Position numbers and translations under genes: made by a program
From: Geoanaerobacter sp964528055
GTDB taxonomy: Bacteria; Desulfobacterota; Desulfuromonadia; Geobacterales; DSM-12255
Direction: 5' to 3'
Length of the DNA: 64,000 nucleotides
Assembly (NCBI GenBank): GCA_964528055.1
Contig: CAZGQM010000003.1
Span: forward strand, 248,001 to 312,000
The notes under the pieces: model-generated
The model's database searches: none
What the model was told of the DNA's origin: nothing
Seen by the model: only the letters and a program-made list of their open reading frames with translations
Shown: positions 42,434 through 51,191 of the stretch, one piece after another
Position numbering within the stretch: position 1 is the stretch's first letter
Layout of the letters: each line of letters begins with the position of its first letter

Positions 42434-42463
42434 AGAGTAATTAAAAGAACTGTTTGTTGTCAA
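42434..42463 (-). promoter_or_regulatory. Sigma-70 promoter of T-box/leuA
   Basis: On minus, TTGACA (42463-42458) is followed after 18 bp by TACTCT (42439-42434). Transcription would start near 42427, at the 5' end of the T-box. Confidence 0.55.
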
Positions 42464-42498
42464 GGAAATTAATGCAGTGAATAAATTCATATCCGCGG

Positions 42499-43284
42499 CT
42501 ATTGATGTCTGGATGTCTCATAGCCCTTGTGGATTGCCTTTTCAAGGCGCCTTCGACGCGGCCACGTCACGAGGAAGGTTATGGGGCCCGACATAATGTA
42601 GCAGAGAAAGATTATAAACAGCATCAGCACCGGCTCGGCAGCAATCACTATCAGAAGCATGACTGCAAGCACCAGAAACCCGAAGGGCTGTCGTTTGATC
42701 AACTCCGGATCCTTGAAGGAGTTGTACTTGACGTTGGAGACCATCAGAAAGGCAAGGAAATAAATCAGCACCAGAATCGCCAATTTCTTGAAAGAACTAG
42801 GCCAGCCAAAATGATAAAAGAGGAGCACCGTAGCCGAAACCATGCTTGCAGCTGCCGGGGTGGGAAGACCGATGAAACGCTTGCTCTCCACTGTATCGAC
42901 CTGTACGTTGAAACGTGCCAGACGTAGGGCAGCGCATGCAACAAAGAGAAATGCCGCCACCCACCCGAGCCTGCCAAACGGGCGAAGCGCCCAAGCGTAC
43001 ATCAACAGCCCCGGCGTCACCCCGAAAGCGACAAGGTCAGCAAGCGAGTCATACTCCACACCAAACTTGCTGGTAGTACCGGTTGCACGAGCAACCTTGC
43101 CGTCTAGACCATCGAAAATGGATGAGGCAAGAATCCAGATTGCAGCTGTACGGTAGTCTCCGTTGAGGGTAGCCACCATACTGTAAAAACCTGCAAACAG
43201 GCTGCCTGTCGTAAACAGGTTTGGAAGGATATAGATCCCCTTCCGGATGCTCTCGCTGCGATCTACTTTTTTGCTCTCGTTCAC
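42499..43284 (-). CDS. pssA: CDP-diacylglycerol-serine phosphatidyltransferase PssA
   Basis: A 261-residue membrane enzyme with about eight helices that makes phosphatidylserine. The CDP-alcohol motif DGLDGKVARATGTTSKFGVEYDSLAD has the DG-AR-G-D-D pattern. The GTG at 43284 is chosen because it overlaps the psd stop (GTGA) and follows a good site; an upstream frame would run into psd. Follows psd in the same operon. Confidence 0.93.
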   Translation of the reverse strand: MNESKKVDRSESIRKGIYILPNLFTTGSLFAGFYSMVATLNGDYRTAAIWILASSIFDGLDGKVARATGTTSKFGVEYDSLADLVAFGVTPGLLMYAWALRPFGRLGWVAAFLFVACAALRLARFNVQVDTVESKRFIGLPTPAAASMVSATVLLFYHFGWPSSFKKLAILVLIYFLAFLMVSNVKYNSFKDPELIKRQPFGFLVLAVMLLIVIAAEPVLMLFIIFLCYIMSGPITFLVTWPRRRRLEKAIHKGYETSRHQ

Positions 43285-43925
43285 CCTAGGATCCCCAGTA
43301 TCGTTTCGCCTGAAACGGTCTTTTCTCCCATGGCGATACAAATCTCTGTACACTTGGGGAGATAGACATCGAGCCTTGAACCGAAACGGATCAGGCCGTA
43401 CCTTTTGCCGCGTTCAAGCGTATCACCCTTACCTGCATAGCATACGATACGCCGGGCGATCAGTCCAGCCACCTGAACCACGACAATCTTTTTACCATCT
43501 TTGGTTTCAATCACCAAACCGCTCTGCTCGTTTTCAAACGTTGCCCGTTCATGGCGTACATCATAAAATTTCCCGGGGATGTAGAACGAATCAAGCACCG
43601 TGCCGCTGACCGGGGCCCGGTTGACATGGACATTGAAGACAGACATGAAGATGCTGATCTTTGTCATCTCCTGGCCAAGATGTGGTTCAACTGCATCTCC
43701 GAGATAGATGACGACGCCATCGGCCGGAGCGACCAGTTGACTCTCGCCGTTCGGAGCCGTACGCACTGGGTTTCTGAAGAAAAAAACTATAAACAGCGTC
43801 ACCAACATCAGAAAAACCGCAGGCAGCGCCCAGCACAACCAGGCCAAAACTGCAGTAGCAAGCCCCCCGGCAACTATGAATGGGAATCCTTCAGGTGCTA
43901 TTGGGAAATTTCCGGGTCTGTCCAT
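43281..43925 (-). CDS. psd: Phosphatidylserine decarboxylase proenzyme
   Basis: A 214-residue short-form decarboxylase that makes phosphatidylethanolamine. An N-terminal membrane helix (about 20-50) is followed by VFNVHVNRAPVSG. The self-cleavage site is RFGSRLDVYLP, where S183 becomes the pyruvoyl group. It precedes pssA with a four-base overlap, so serine is added and decarboxylated by coupled products. Confidence 0.94.
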   Translation of the reverse strand: MDRPGNFPIAPEGFPFIVAGGLATAVLAWLCWALPAVFLMLVTLFIVFFFRNPVRTAPNGESQLVAPADGVVIYLGDAVEPHLGQEMTKISIFMSVFNVHVNRAPVSGTVLDSFYIPGKFYDVRHERATFENEQSGLVIETKDGKKIVVVQVAGLIARRIVCYAGKGDTLERGKRYGLIRFGSRLDVYLPKCTEICIAMGEKTVSGETILGILG

Positions 43926-43951
43926 CAATAAGGTAATCCTTCACTAAAAAA

Positions 43952-43992
43952 CCGGGTCACCCGCTCTCAGTAGAAAAGAGAGCGGGGCCCGG
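43952..43992 (-). terminator. Terminator of ilvC
   Basis: CCGGG...CCGCTCTC and GAGAGCGG...CCCGG arms form a long stem; on minus it is followed by GTTTTTTAG. It lies 20 bp after the ilvC stop and before psd. Confidence 0.78.
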
Positions 43993-44011
43993 CATTTATG
44001 ATCAAAACTGA

Positions 44012-45022
44012 TCAGTTCTTGGTCTTGTCAACGATTTTCTGGATCCAGGGCATCATGCTCCGCAGCTGTCCGCCGACCTGCTCGATCGGGTGGGCGGCGT
44101 TGAGCCGACGGCGCGCCGTCATCTCCGGATAATTGGTCATACCTTCGAGAATGAAACGCTTGGCGTATTCACCGGTCTGGATGTTTGCCAGACATTCTTT
44201 CATCGCCTTACGGCTCTGATCGTTGATCACCTGCGGACCGGTGACGTATTCGCCAAATTCGGCATTGTTGGAGATGGAGTAGTTCATATTGGCGATTCCG
44301 CCTTCATACATAAGGTCAACGATCAGCTTGAGCTCGTGCAGACACTCGAAATAGGCCATCTCGGGGGCATACCCAGCTTCTACCAGCGTCTCAAAGCCCG
44401 CCTTGACCAGTTCCACCGCACCACCACAGAGGACAGCTTGTTCGCCGAACAGGTCGGTCTCGGTCTCATCCTTGAAGGTGGTTTCGATGATCCCGGTGCG
44501 TCCGCCGCCGATGGCACTGGCATAGGAAAGAGCCACGTTGCGAGCTTTTCCCGAAGCATCCTGAAACACTGCGATCAGATCGGGAATCCCTCCTCCTTTG
44601 ACGAACTCGGAGCGCACCGTGTGCCCGGGAGCCTTGGGGGCGATCATTATCACGTCAATGTCGGGTCGCGGTACAACCTGATTGTAATGGATTGCAAAGC
44701 CATGGGCAAAAGCCAGGGTAGCACCCTGCTTAAGCTTCGGTTCGATCTCGTCGCGGTAAAGAGTCGACTGGAACTCATCTGGAGTAAGAATCATCACCAG
44801 GTCAGCCGAAGCCACGGCGTCAGCAACGCTCGCCACCTTCAGCCCGGAATTCTGTGCCTTGACTGCCGAGGTCGAACCGGCGCGCAAAGCCACGGTCACG
44901 TCAACCCCGGAATCCTTGAGATTACAGGCATGGGCATGCCCCTGGGAACCGTAACCAACTACCGTAACTTTTTTACTTTTGATGATCGCAAGATCACAAT
45001 CCTTGTCGTAATAAACGTTCAT
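44012..45022 (-). CDS. ilvC: Ketol-acid reductoisomerase IlvC
   Basis: A 336-residue class I enzyme: NADPH fold VVGYGSQGHAHACNLKDSG, catalytic stretch ETETDLFGEQAVLCGG and ECLHELKLIVDLMYEGG with Mg-binding Asp and Glu residues. It converts acetolactate to dihydroxyisovalerate in valine and leucine synthesis. GGAGG precedes the ATG. Downstream of ilvB-ilvH. Confidence 0.97.
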   Translation of the reverse strand: MNVYYDKDCDLAIIKSKKVTVVGYGSQGHAHACNLKDSGVDVTVALRAGSTSAVKAQNSGLKVASVADAVASADLVMILTPDEFQSTLYRDEIEPKLKQGATLAFAHGFAIHYNQVVPRPDIDVIMIAPKAPGHTVRSEFVKGGGIPDLIAVFQDASGKARNVALSYASAIGGGRTGIIETTFKDETETDLFGEQAVLCGGAVELVKAGFETLVEAGYAPEMAYFECLHELKLIVDLMYEGGIANMNYSISNNAEFGEYVTGPQVINDQSRKAMKECLANIQTGEYAKRFILEGMTNYPEMTARRRLNAAHPIEQVGGQLRSMMPWIQKIVDKTKN

Positions 45023-45108
45023 GTTCTTCCTCCATGTATTATTGAGTAGATATCTCAGGCATATGCAGCTAGTGCTCTGTCAACGGAGCAAAAATTACCG
45101 CAAGGTGT

Positions 45109-45600
45109 TTACCCTTTCCAACCTTTTGCGCCGCGACCGATAGCGACAGGCCCGGTACGCACAAGTTCCTTAAGCCCGAGCGGTCGTAGAAGCTCCAGAA
45201 TTGCGTCAATCTTTGCTGGTGCCCCGGTCGCCTCAATGGTGTATGAGCGGGGTGTGACATCAACGATTTTGGCACGAAAGATATCTACAATACGCAGCAC
45301 CTCTGCACGGCTCTCATCTTCAGCAGTCACCTTGACCAAAGCCATCTCACGCTCTATAGCGCTTCCGTCTGTAAAATCTATCACCTTGATGACATCAATC
45401 AGCTTGTTTAGTTGTTTTGATATCTGCTCCAGAATCTGGTCGTCCCCACGGGTAACCAGAGTCATTCGCGAGATGGTTTCGTCATTGGTCGGTGCCACCG
45501 ACAGGGAGTCGATATTGAAACCTCGACCTGAAAAGAGTGCCGATACCCTCGAAAGCACTCCGAATTCGTTTTCTACCAGCACTGAAATTGTATGCTTCAT
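45109..45600 (-). CDS. ilvH: Acetolactate synthase small (regulatory) subunit
   Basis: A 163-residue ACT-domain protein (HTISVLVENEFGVLSRVSALFSGRGFNI) that gives valine feedback control to acetolactate synthase. The C-terminal second domain (KALRVLG-like LLRPLGLKELVRTG) is typical of IlvH/IlvN. GGAGGG precedes the ATG. Confidence 0.95.
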   Translation of the reverse strand: MKHTISVLVENEFGVLSRVSALFSGRGFNIDSLSVAPTNDETISRMTLVTRGDDQILEQISKQLNKLIDVIKVIDFTDGSAIEREMALVKVTAEDESRAEVLRIVDIFRAKIVDVTPRSYTIEATGAPAKIDAILELLRPLGLKELVRTGPVAIGRGAKGWKG

Positions 45601-45687
45601 GAGGAAAACCCTCCAAATACCTTATTGTGGAAGCTCATCGGGATGAGCCCGATCAGTGCGGACAGTAGTCCGCCCCTGCTTGCTGTA

Positions 45688-47388
45688 TTAAGCATTTAAT
45701 ACCATCTCATTCAGCGATGCACCTGCAGGAACCATGGGAAGAACCTTCTCCTCACGGGCTACCTTGAACTCCATTATGACCGGTCCAGGTGTGGCAAAAG
45801 CCTTTTTGATGGTTTCCTCAACCTCATCCACCTTGGTAGCCAGAAAACCCTTGGCACCATAAGCATCGGCCAATTTGATATAGTCGATCGGAAGCTCCAT
45901 GCAGGTCTGAGAGTAGCGCTTATCAAAGAATAGTTCCTGCCATTGACGTACCATTCCAAGGAAGTTGTTGTTCAGGATGACAATCTTCACCGGTAGTCGG
46001 TTTTGCACCAGAGTTGCCATCTCCTGGATGTTCATCTGCACTCCGCCGTCACCGCAGATTGCCATGACCTGACGGTTCGGAAAAGCAGCCTGAGCACCCA
46101 TGGCTGCAGGAAGGCCGTATCCCATGGTACCGAGGCCGCCCGAAGAAAGCAGCGTGCGAGGCTTGATAAAGGTGAAAAACTGGGCAGTCCACATCTGGTG
46201 CTGACCAACGTCGGTTGCCACAATTACGTCATGATCCGACAGTTCGCGAAGCTTTTCAATCACGTACTGCGGTTTGATCACCGTTGAGGCATGCTTGTAG
46301 GTTAGCGGATGCTTCGCTTTCCAGGCATAGATCTCTTCATGCCACTTTTTTGTCGCCTCCTTGAAGGCCTTTACTTTTTCAGGATGCGACGCAGCCACCT
46401 TTATCATCTTGGAAAGCACATCCTTTACATCCCCCACAATCGGAAGATCAACCCGGACGTTCTTTTTGATGGAGGTCGGATCTACATCGATATGTATGAT
46501 CTTTGCGTGCGGGGCAAAGGTGGCAAGCTTGCCGGTCACCCGGTCGTCGAATCGTGCTGCTACGGCCACCAGCACGTCAGTGTCAGTCATGGCCATGTTA
46601 GCGTAATAGGTCCCGTGCATACCAAGCATACGGAGCGAGTTGGACTCGTTCTCAGGATAGGCGCCAAGCCCCATAAGTGTAGTGGTGACCGGAACGTTCA
46701 GCGTTTTACAGAGGTTAGTCAGCTCCTCAGCAGCATTGGCAAGGATAACACCGCCCCCGACATAAACCACCGGCTTCTTTGCAGCCAGCAGCATCTCCAT
46801 GGCCCGTTCCACCTGCTTCGGATGGCCTTCAATGGTCGGTTTATAGCCACGGATATCTACGGTATCAGGATACTTGAAATCGGCCTGGGCAATCTGAACA
46901 TCCTTTGGGATATCCACAAGCACCGGACCGGGGCGGCCGCTTCGGGCAATATAGAAGGCCTTTTTGAGGATCGATGCAAGCTCCTTCACATCCCTGACCA
47001 GAAAGTTGTGCTTGGTGCAAGGGCGTGTGATCCCTATGATGTCGACCTCTTGAAAGGCATCATTTCCGATGAGCGGTGTAGGAACCTGACCTGTTATCAC
47101 CACAATCGGTATTGAATCCATGTATGCCGTTGCAATGCCGGTAACCGTATTGGTTGCACCAGGCCCTGAAGTGGCAAATGCAACTCCAACCTTACCGGTA
47201 GCACGGGCAAAGCCATCGGCCGCATGGACGCCAGCCTGCTCGTGTCGGGGCAGAATATGACGAATGTCCTTGAAGCTGTACAATTCGTCGTAGATATTGA
47301 TAACCGTGCCACCGGGGTAACCAAAAACGGTATCGACCCCCTCCTTCTTCAGGCACTCCAAAAGAATTCGTGCTCCATTCATTTTCAT
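45688..47388 (-). CDS. ilvB: Acetolactate synthase large subunit
   Basis: A 566-residue thiamine diphosphate enzyme. GYPGGTVINIYDEL, LPRHEQAGVHAADG (catalytic Glu), GDGGVQMNIQEMATLVQ and NNNFLGMVRQWQ match the family. It makes acetolactate in the first common branched-chain step. GGAGG precedes the ATG. It is 87 bp before ilvH in the operon. Confidence 0.96.
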   Translation of the reverse strand: MKMNGARILLECLKKEGVDTVFGYPGGTVINIYDELYSFKDIRHILPRHEQAGVHAADGFARATGKVGVAFATSGPGATNTVTGIATAYMDSIPIVVITGQVPTPLIGNDAFQEVDIIGITRPCTKHNFLVRDVKELASILKKAFYIARSGRPGPVLVDIPKDVQIAQADFKYPDTVDIRGYKPTIEGHPKQVERAMEMLLAAKKPVVYVGGGVILANAAEELTNLCKTLNVPVTTTLMGLGAYPENESNSLRMLGMHGTYYANMAMTDTDVLVAVAARFDDRVTGKLATFAPHAKIIHIDVDPTSIKKNVRVDLPIVGDVKDVLSKMIKVAASHPEKVKAFKEATKKWHEEIYAWKAKHPLTYKHASTVIKPQYVIEKLRELSDHDVIVATDVGQHQMWTAQFFTFIKPRTLLSSGGLGTMGYGLPAAMGAQAAFPNRQVMAICGDGGVQMNIQEMATLVQNRLPVKIVILNNNFLGMVRQWQELFFDKRYSQTCMELPIDYIKLADAYGAKGFLATKVDEVEETIKKAFATPGPVIMEFKVAREEKVLPMVPAGASLNEMVLNA

Positions 47389-47424
47389 ATATATGTCCTC
47401 CCCTGTTGAGGGAAATGTCTATCG

Positions 47425-47476
47425 TAGGGGCAAACCTTGTGTTTGCCCGAATGGGCGATCACAAGGATCGCCCCTA
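47425..47476. repeat. Palindromic extragenic repeat touching ilvD stop
   Basis: TAGGGGC...GCCCGAATGGGC...GCCCCTA: outer arms TAGGGGC and GCCCCTA with an inner GCCC-GAAT-GGGC stem and CCTTGTG/CACAAGG arms. It is 52 bp long, lies between ilvD and ilvB, and its outer right arm supplies the TAG stop of ilvD (47474-47476). Elements of this look are dispersed in Geobacter-type genomes; only one copy was seen in this window. Confidence 0.6.
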
Positions 47477-49129
47477 TTCTGTTATGGCTCCGGTATGGGC
47501 CGATGTAACCGCCTTGGCGTATCGCGCCAGCCAGCCACCCTTGATCTTCGGTTCCGGAGCCTTCCAGTCCGACCTGCGAGCCGACAGGGTTGCCTCGTCC
47601 ACAAGAAGATCCAGCTTCCGGTTAGGGATATCCAGACGTATCTGGTCGCCATCCTCTATGAGCGCGATGGGACCCCCTTCGGCAGCTTCAGGCGAGATAT
47701 GTCCGATGCAGGGACCGCGGGTCCCCCCTGAAAAGCGTCCATCCGTTATGAGCGCCACACTTTCACCCAGCCCCATCCCCATGATGGCAGCCGTAGGAGC
47801 AAGCATCTCGCGCATCCCCGGGCCACCCTTTGGCCCTTCGTAACGGATAACCACCAGATCACCGGCCTTGATACGACCTTCCATTATGGCGGTCATCGCA
47901 TGCTCTTCGGCATCAAAGCATCGGGCCGTCCCCTCGAAGGTCATCATGGCAGAAGATACACCTGACTGCTTGACAACTGCCCCCTTCGGCGCTATTGAGC
48001 CGAAGAGGACAGCAATACCTCCTTCTTTCTTGACCGGGTTTGAGGTCGGACGGATAACCGTCTCATCCACATTCTCGATACTCGAAGCAATCTGTAGGGT
48101 CGTTAGCCCCAATACGGTCGGATTATCCTTTATTTTGCTGCCAAGCTGCTTCAGGACTCCAGCCACACCGCCTGCTGCATCCAGATCTTCCATGAAGTGC
48201 TCGCCTGCCGGGTTCATGGATGCAAGCTGCGGCGTCTCCTTGGCCAGAATATCGAAGGTTTCCAGTGGCAGTTCAACACCAGCATCCCTGGCAATGGCCA
48301 ACAGATGCAGCACAGTATTTGAAGATCCTCCCAAGGCGAGATCCACGCGAATGGCATTCTCAAAGGCGGCACGGGTCATGATCTGCCGGGGAGTGACATT
48401 GTTCTTCACGAGTTCTACGATCTTCTCGCCTGATGCAAATGCAATACGTCTCTTCAGGGCAGAAACCGCCAATGCGGTACCGCACCTCGGCAGACTCATC
48501 CCGAGAGTTTCCGTCAGGATCGCCATGGTGTTTGCGGTAAACAGCCCCTGACATGAACCCATGCCAGGGCAGGCGTTATCTTCACAGACCTGCAGCTCCT
48601 TGGCATCGATAACCCCGGCCTTGTAACGGGCCATTGCCTCGAAGGTGTCGGTAACGAAGGAATACTTGCGTCCACCCTCACCCCTTCCCGAAAGCATAGG
48701 TCCAGCGGTCACAACGATGCAGGGAATATCAAGCCGCGCTGCCGCCATGAGCATTCCGGGGGTGATCTTGTCGCAATTGGTCAGGAGAACAAGCCCATCC
48801 AGACGGTGAGCCTCGGCAACAGACTCCACCATGTCGGCAATCAGCTCGCGGGTAGGGAGCGAGTAATGCATCCCCTTGTGCCCCATGGCAATACCGTCGC
48901 AGACACCCGGGATACCAAAAAAGAAGGAGTAACCCCCACCTGTATGAACCCCTTTTTCGATGAAGCGCTCAAGATCACGCATCCCCACATGACCGGGGAT
49001 CAGATCGGTAAAGCTGGTGGCAACACCGATGAACGGCTTCTCCATTTCGCTCTGCGGAACTCCGGTCCCCTTTATCAAGGCACGGTGCGGTGTCCGCTCC
49101 AGCCCCTTCTTGATCATGTCACTTCGCAT
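47474..49129 (-). CDS. ilvD: Dihydroxy-acid dehydratase IlvD
   Basis: A 551-residue iron-sulfur dehydratase, third common step of valine and isoleucine synthesis. NCDKITPGMLMAA, CEDNACPGMGSCQG and DGRFSGGTRGPCIGHISPEA are diagnostic. It starts the ilv operon on minus; a sigma-70 promoter lies just upstream. Its stop codon lies inside a palindromic repeat, so the repeat may have replaced the natural end. Confidence 0.97.
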   Translation of the reverse strand: MRSDMIKKGLERTPHRALIKGTGVPQSEMEKPFIGVATSFTDLIPGHVGMRDLERFIEKGVHTGGGYSFFFGIPGVCDGIAMGHKGMHYSLPTRELIADMVESVAEAHRLDGLVLLTNCDKITPGMLMAAARLDIPCIVVTAGPMLSGRGEGGRKYSFVTDTFEAMARYKAGVIDAKELQVCEDNACPGMGSCQGLFTANTMAILTETLGMSLPRCGTALAVSALKRRIAFASGEKIVELVKNNVTPRQIMTRAAFENAIRVDLALGGSSNTVLHLLAIARDAGVELPLETFDILAKETPQLASMNPAGEHFMEDLDAAGGVAGVLKQLGSKIKDNPTVLGLTTLQIASSIENVDETVIRPTSNPVKKEGGIAVLFGSIAPKGAVVKQSGVSSAMMTFEGTARCFDAEEHAMTAIMEGRIKAGDLVVIRYEGPKGGPGMREMLAPTAAIMGMGLGESVALITDGRFSGGTRGPCIGHISPEAAEGGPIALIEDGDQIRLDIPNRKLDLLVDEATLSARRSDWKAPEPKIKGGWLARYAKAVTSAHTGAITE

Positions 49130-49172
49130 GAATAGACTCCGGCAATGTATGCTTGAAAAAATGTGAACATTG

Positions 49173-49202
49173 AAAATACTGTATTTAGCGGGCAGATGTC
49201 AA
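49173..49202 (-). promoter_or_regulatory. Sigma-70 promoter of ilvDBHC operon
   Basis: On minus, TTGACA (49202-49197) then TATTTT (49178-49173) at 18 bp. The start lies near 49166, about 37 bases before the ilvD ATG. No leader peptide or T-box was seen in this short leader. Confidence 0.5.
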
Positions 49203-49352
49203 TATTAATAAAAAGCCGTTATTGAAAAAAGGTCAGCAGTAACGATGCCTTAGAAATGACTTAGAAAACCATACCTGATTTTGATAGATAAATCTCTCGT
49301 CGCCGCACTTTGCACTGAACAGTGATCCAGGCCGATTGCGGACTATATGTTA

Positions 49353-50048
49353 TCAGGTGCGCAAATTCAGCTTCCGCGCAATCTCGGCCTCAGGGAGCCG
49401 CAGATAGACCGGCAGCAGAAAGGCAGGAGAGATGCTATCACCGCTCTGTAGAGAGGAAAGAGCTATCATGGCGCCATTAGAGGCCCTGGGAATGCTTGCA
49501 ATGGGAGAGGCAAAAATGGCATGGGCGCCGAGCAGTTCGGCCAGTTGATCCCGATAACTAATAGCGCCGTCTCCGACCAGTATTGTCGGCCCGGTAATCC
49601 ATTCCGTGAGGGCGGAAGGCGGGATGACGGCATCAGATCTGAGAGGTTTGGGCAACCCTCTGCGGCAAGAATAGAGCCCTGCGTACAGCTCGTTTTTGCG
49701 AGCATCATAGAGCGTACAGACAGGCAGATCGACCAGCGGCAGGTTCATGGCAAGCATCGCAAGGGACGAAAACCCTGCTACAGACTTACCCGTTGCCGTC
49801 GCCAGCCCCTTTACCGCAGCGATCCCCACCCTGAGGCCGGTAAATGCACCCGGTCCCTGCGCCACACCAAACCCGTCAAGTTCATTCATCGCAATGCCGC
49901 AATCCGACATCAAACGCCCTATGGCATCGAACAGACGCGATGAAACCCCCTTACCGCCGGCGAGCAGGTACTCACCCAACAGCCGCTCGCCATCGGTCAG
50001 GGCTACCGTGCAGGAGTTGCAGGAGGTATCTATGGTTAATAGCTTCAA
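49353..50048 (-). CDS. tsaB: tRNA threonylcarbamoyladenosine protein TsaB
   Basis: A 231-residue ASKHA-fold protein. It opens LLTIDTSCNSCTVALT and contains VAQGPGAFTGLRVGIAAVKGLA, the hallmark of TsaB, which scaffolds TsaD/TsaE in t6A tRNA modification. The start is a TTG at 50048 after AAGGG, four bases from the rseP stop. Last gene of the rpsB-uppS-rseP run. Confidence 0.93.
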   Translation of the reverse strand: MKLLTIDTSCNSCTVALTDGERLLGEYLLAGGKGVSSRLFDAIGRLMSDCGIAMNELDGFGVAQGPGAFTGLRVGIAAVKGLATATGKSVAGFSSLAMLAMNLPLVDLPVCTLYDARKNELYAGLYSCRRGLPKPLRSDAVIPPSALTEWITGPTILVGDGAISYRDQLAELLGAHAIFASPIASIPRASNGAMIALSSLQSGDSISPAFLLPVYLRLPEAEIARKLNLRT

Positions 50049-50051
50049 GAA

Positions 50052-51119
50052 CTACCCTTGCCCAAGGAAATATCGCATGATGTCATTGTAGAATGCGAGG
50101 AGCATCAGGCTGATGAGCATAACGAGGCCAACCTGCTGAGCCATTTCGCGCACCCTAATGCTTACCGGACGCCTGAAAACCAGCTCCCAGCAAAAGAAGA
50201 AAAGGTGACCTCCGTCGAGTATAGGTACCGGTAAAAGGTTAAGAATTCCCAGGTTGACCGACAGGAGTGCCATGAAGGCAAAAAAACTGACCGCCCCTGC
50301 CGTAGCCTGCTGACCTGCTATCTTGGCGATCATGATCGGACCGCCGACCGAGTCCAGAGGCACTGCACGCTCAACAAGCTTCACCAGAGACATTACGGTC
50401 AACTGGGTCATGTTCCAGGTCTGCATACTCCCTTTGACAAGAGCATCAACCGGTCCGAAGCGGTCAACTACTTCGTCACCTGCGGAAACCACGCCAATCG
50501 CCGGAGAATTGACTGCCTCTCCGAAAATGTTCTTGGATTTCCTGGTTTCCGGGGTAACTTGAAAGGTGAGGATCTGAGCTGCCCGGCGCACCTTGATCTC
50601 CAGGGGCTTGCCGCTACCCCCTGCAATCTCCTTGGCCAGATGTTCCCAGCGTGTGACTGGCTTGCCGTTTATGGCAGTCACCACATCACCGGCCAGAAGT
50701 CCTGCTTTAGCGGCCGGCTTATCTTTAGGGACTTCGCCGATTTTGCTGGTTACTGCAGGAACACCGATCATGTAGACAACGATAAAAAGGAACCAGGCAA
50801 AGAATAGATTGAAAACCGGTCCTGCCGCGACTATGGCTATCCGTTGCAATGGGGGTTTGGCGGCAAATGAACGTGCCTTATCCTCTTCGCTCAGTTCGGT
50901 ATCATCCCCCTCCCCCAGCATCTTGACATAGCCGCCAAGAGGAAACGCAGAGATCAGGTACTCGGTCTCACCCCGCTTGAAACCGAACAGCTTGGTTCCG
51001 AACCCTAGAGAGAACTTCTCCACCTTGACATCGAATAGTTTTGCAAAAAGAAAATGTCCCAGCTCATGCACGAAGATGAGTACCCCAAGGACAACGATGG
51101 CTGCAAGTATGCTTGTCAT
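50052..51119 (-). CDS. rseP: Site-2 protease RseP
   Basis: A 355-residue intramembrane zinc protease. HELGHFLFAK holds the metal and catalytic Glu; NLLPVPILDGG near 298 gives the third ligand; one PDZ domain lies between (about 135-205). It cuts anti-sigma factors or signal peptides in the membrane. The single PDZ domain contrasts with the two of E. coli RseP. Placed after dxr as in many bacteria. Confidence 0.93.
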   Translation of the reverse strand: MTSILAAIVVLGVLIFVHELGHFLFAKLFDVKVEKFSLGFGTKLFGFKRGETEYLISAFPLGGYVKMLGEGDDTELSEEDKARSFAAKPPLQRIAIVAAGPVFNLFFAWFLFIVVYMIGVPAVTSKIGEVPKDKPAAKAGLLAGDVVTAINGKPVTRWEHLAKEIAGGSGKPLEIKVRRAAQILTFQVTPETRKSKNIFGEAVNSPAIGVVSAGDEVVDRFGPVDALVKGSMQTWNMTQLTVMSLVKLVERAVPLDSVGGPIMIAKIAGQQATAGAVSFFAFMALLSVNLGILNLLPVPILDGGHLFFFCWELVFRRPVSIRVREMAQQVGLVMLISLMLLAFYNDIMRYFLGQG

Positions 51120-51191
51120 AACAACCTCTTAGTATGTGAAATGTGAAACGTGATGCGTTACGCCATTGATTCACATTCCACCCTGGACTTT

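Noticed and set aside
49130..49352. T-box or leader peptide ahead of ilvD
   Set aside because: No T-box core and only about 37 bases of leader after the likely promoter.
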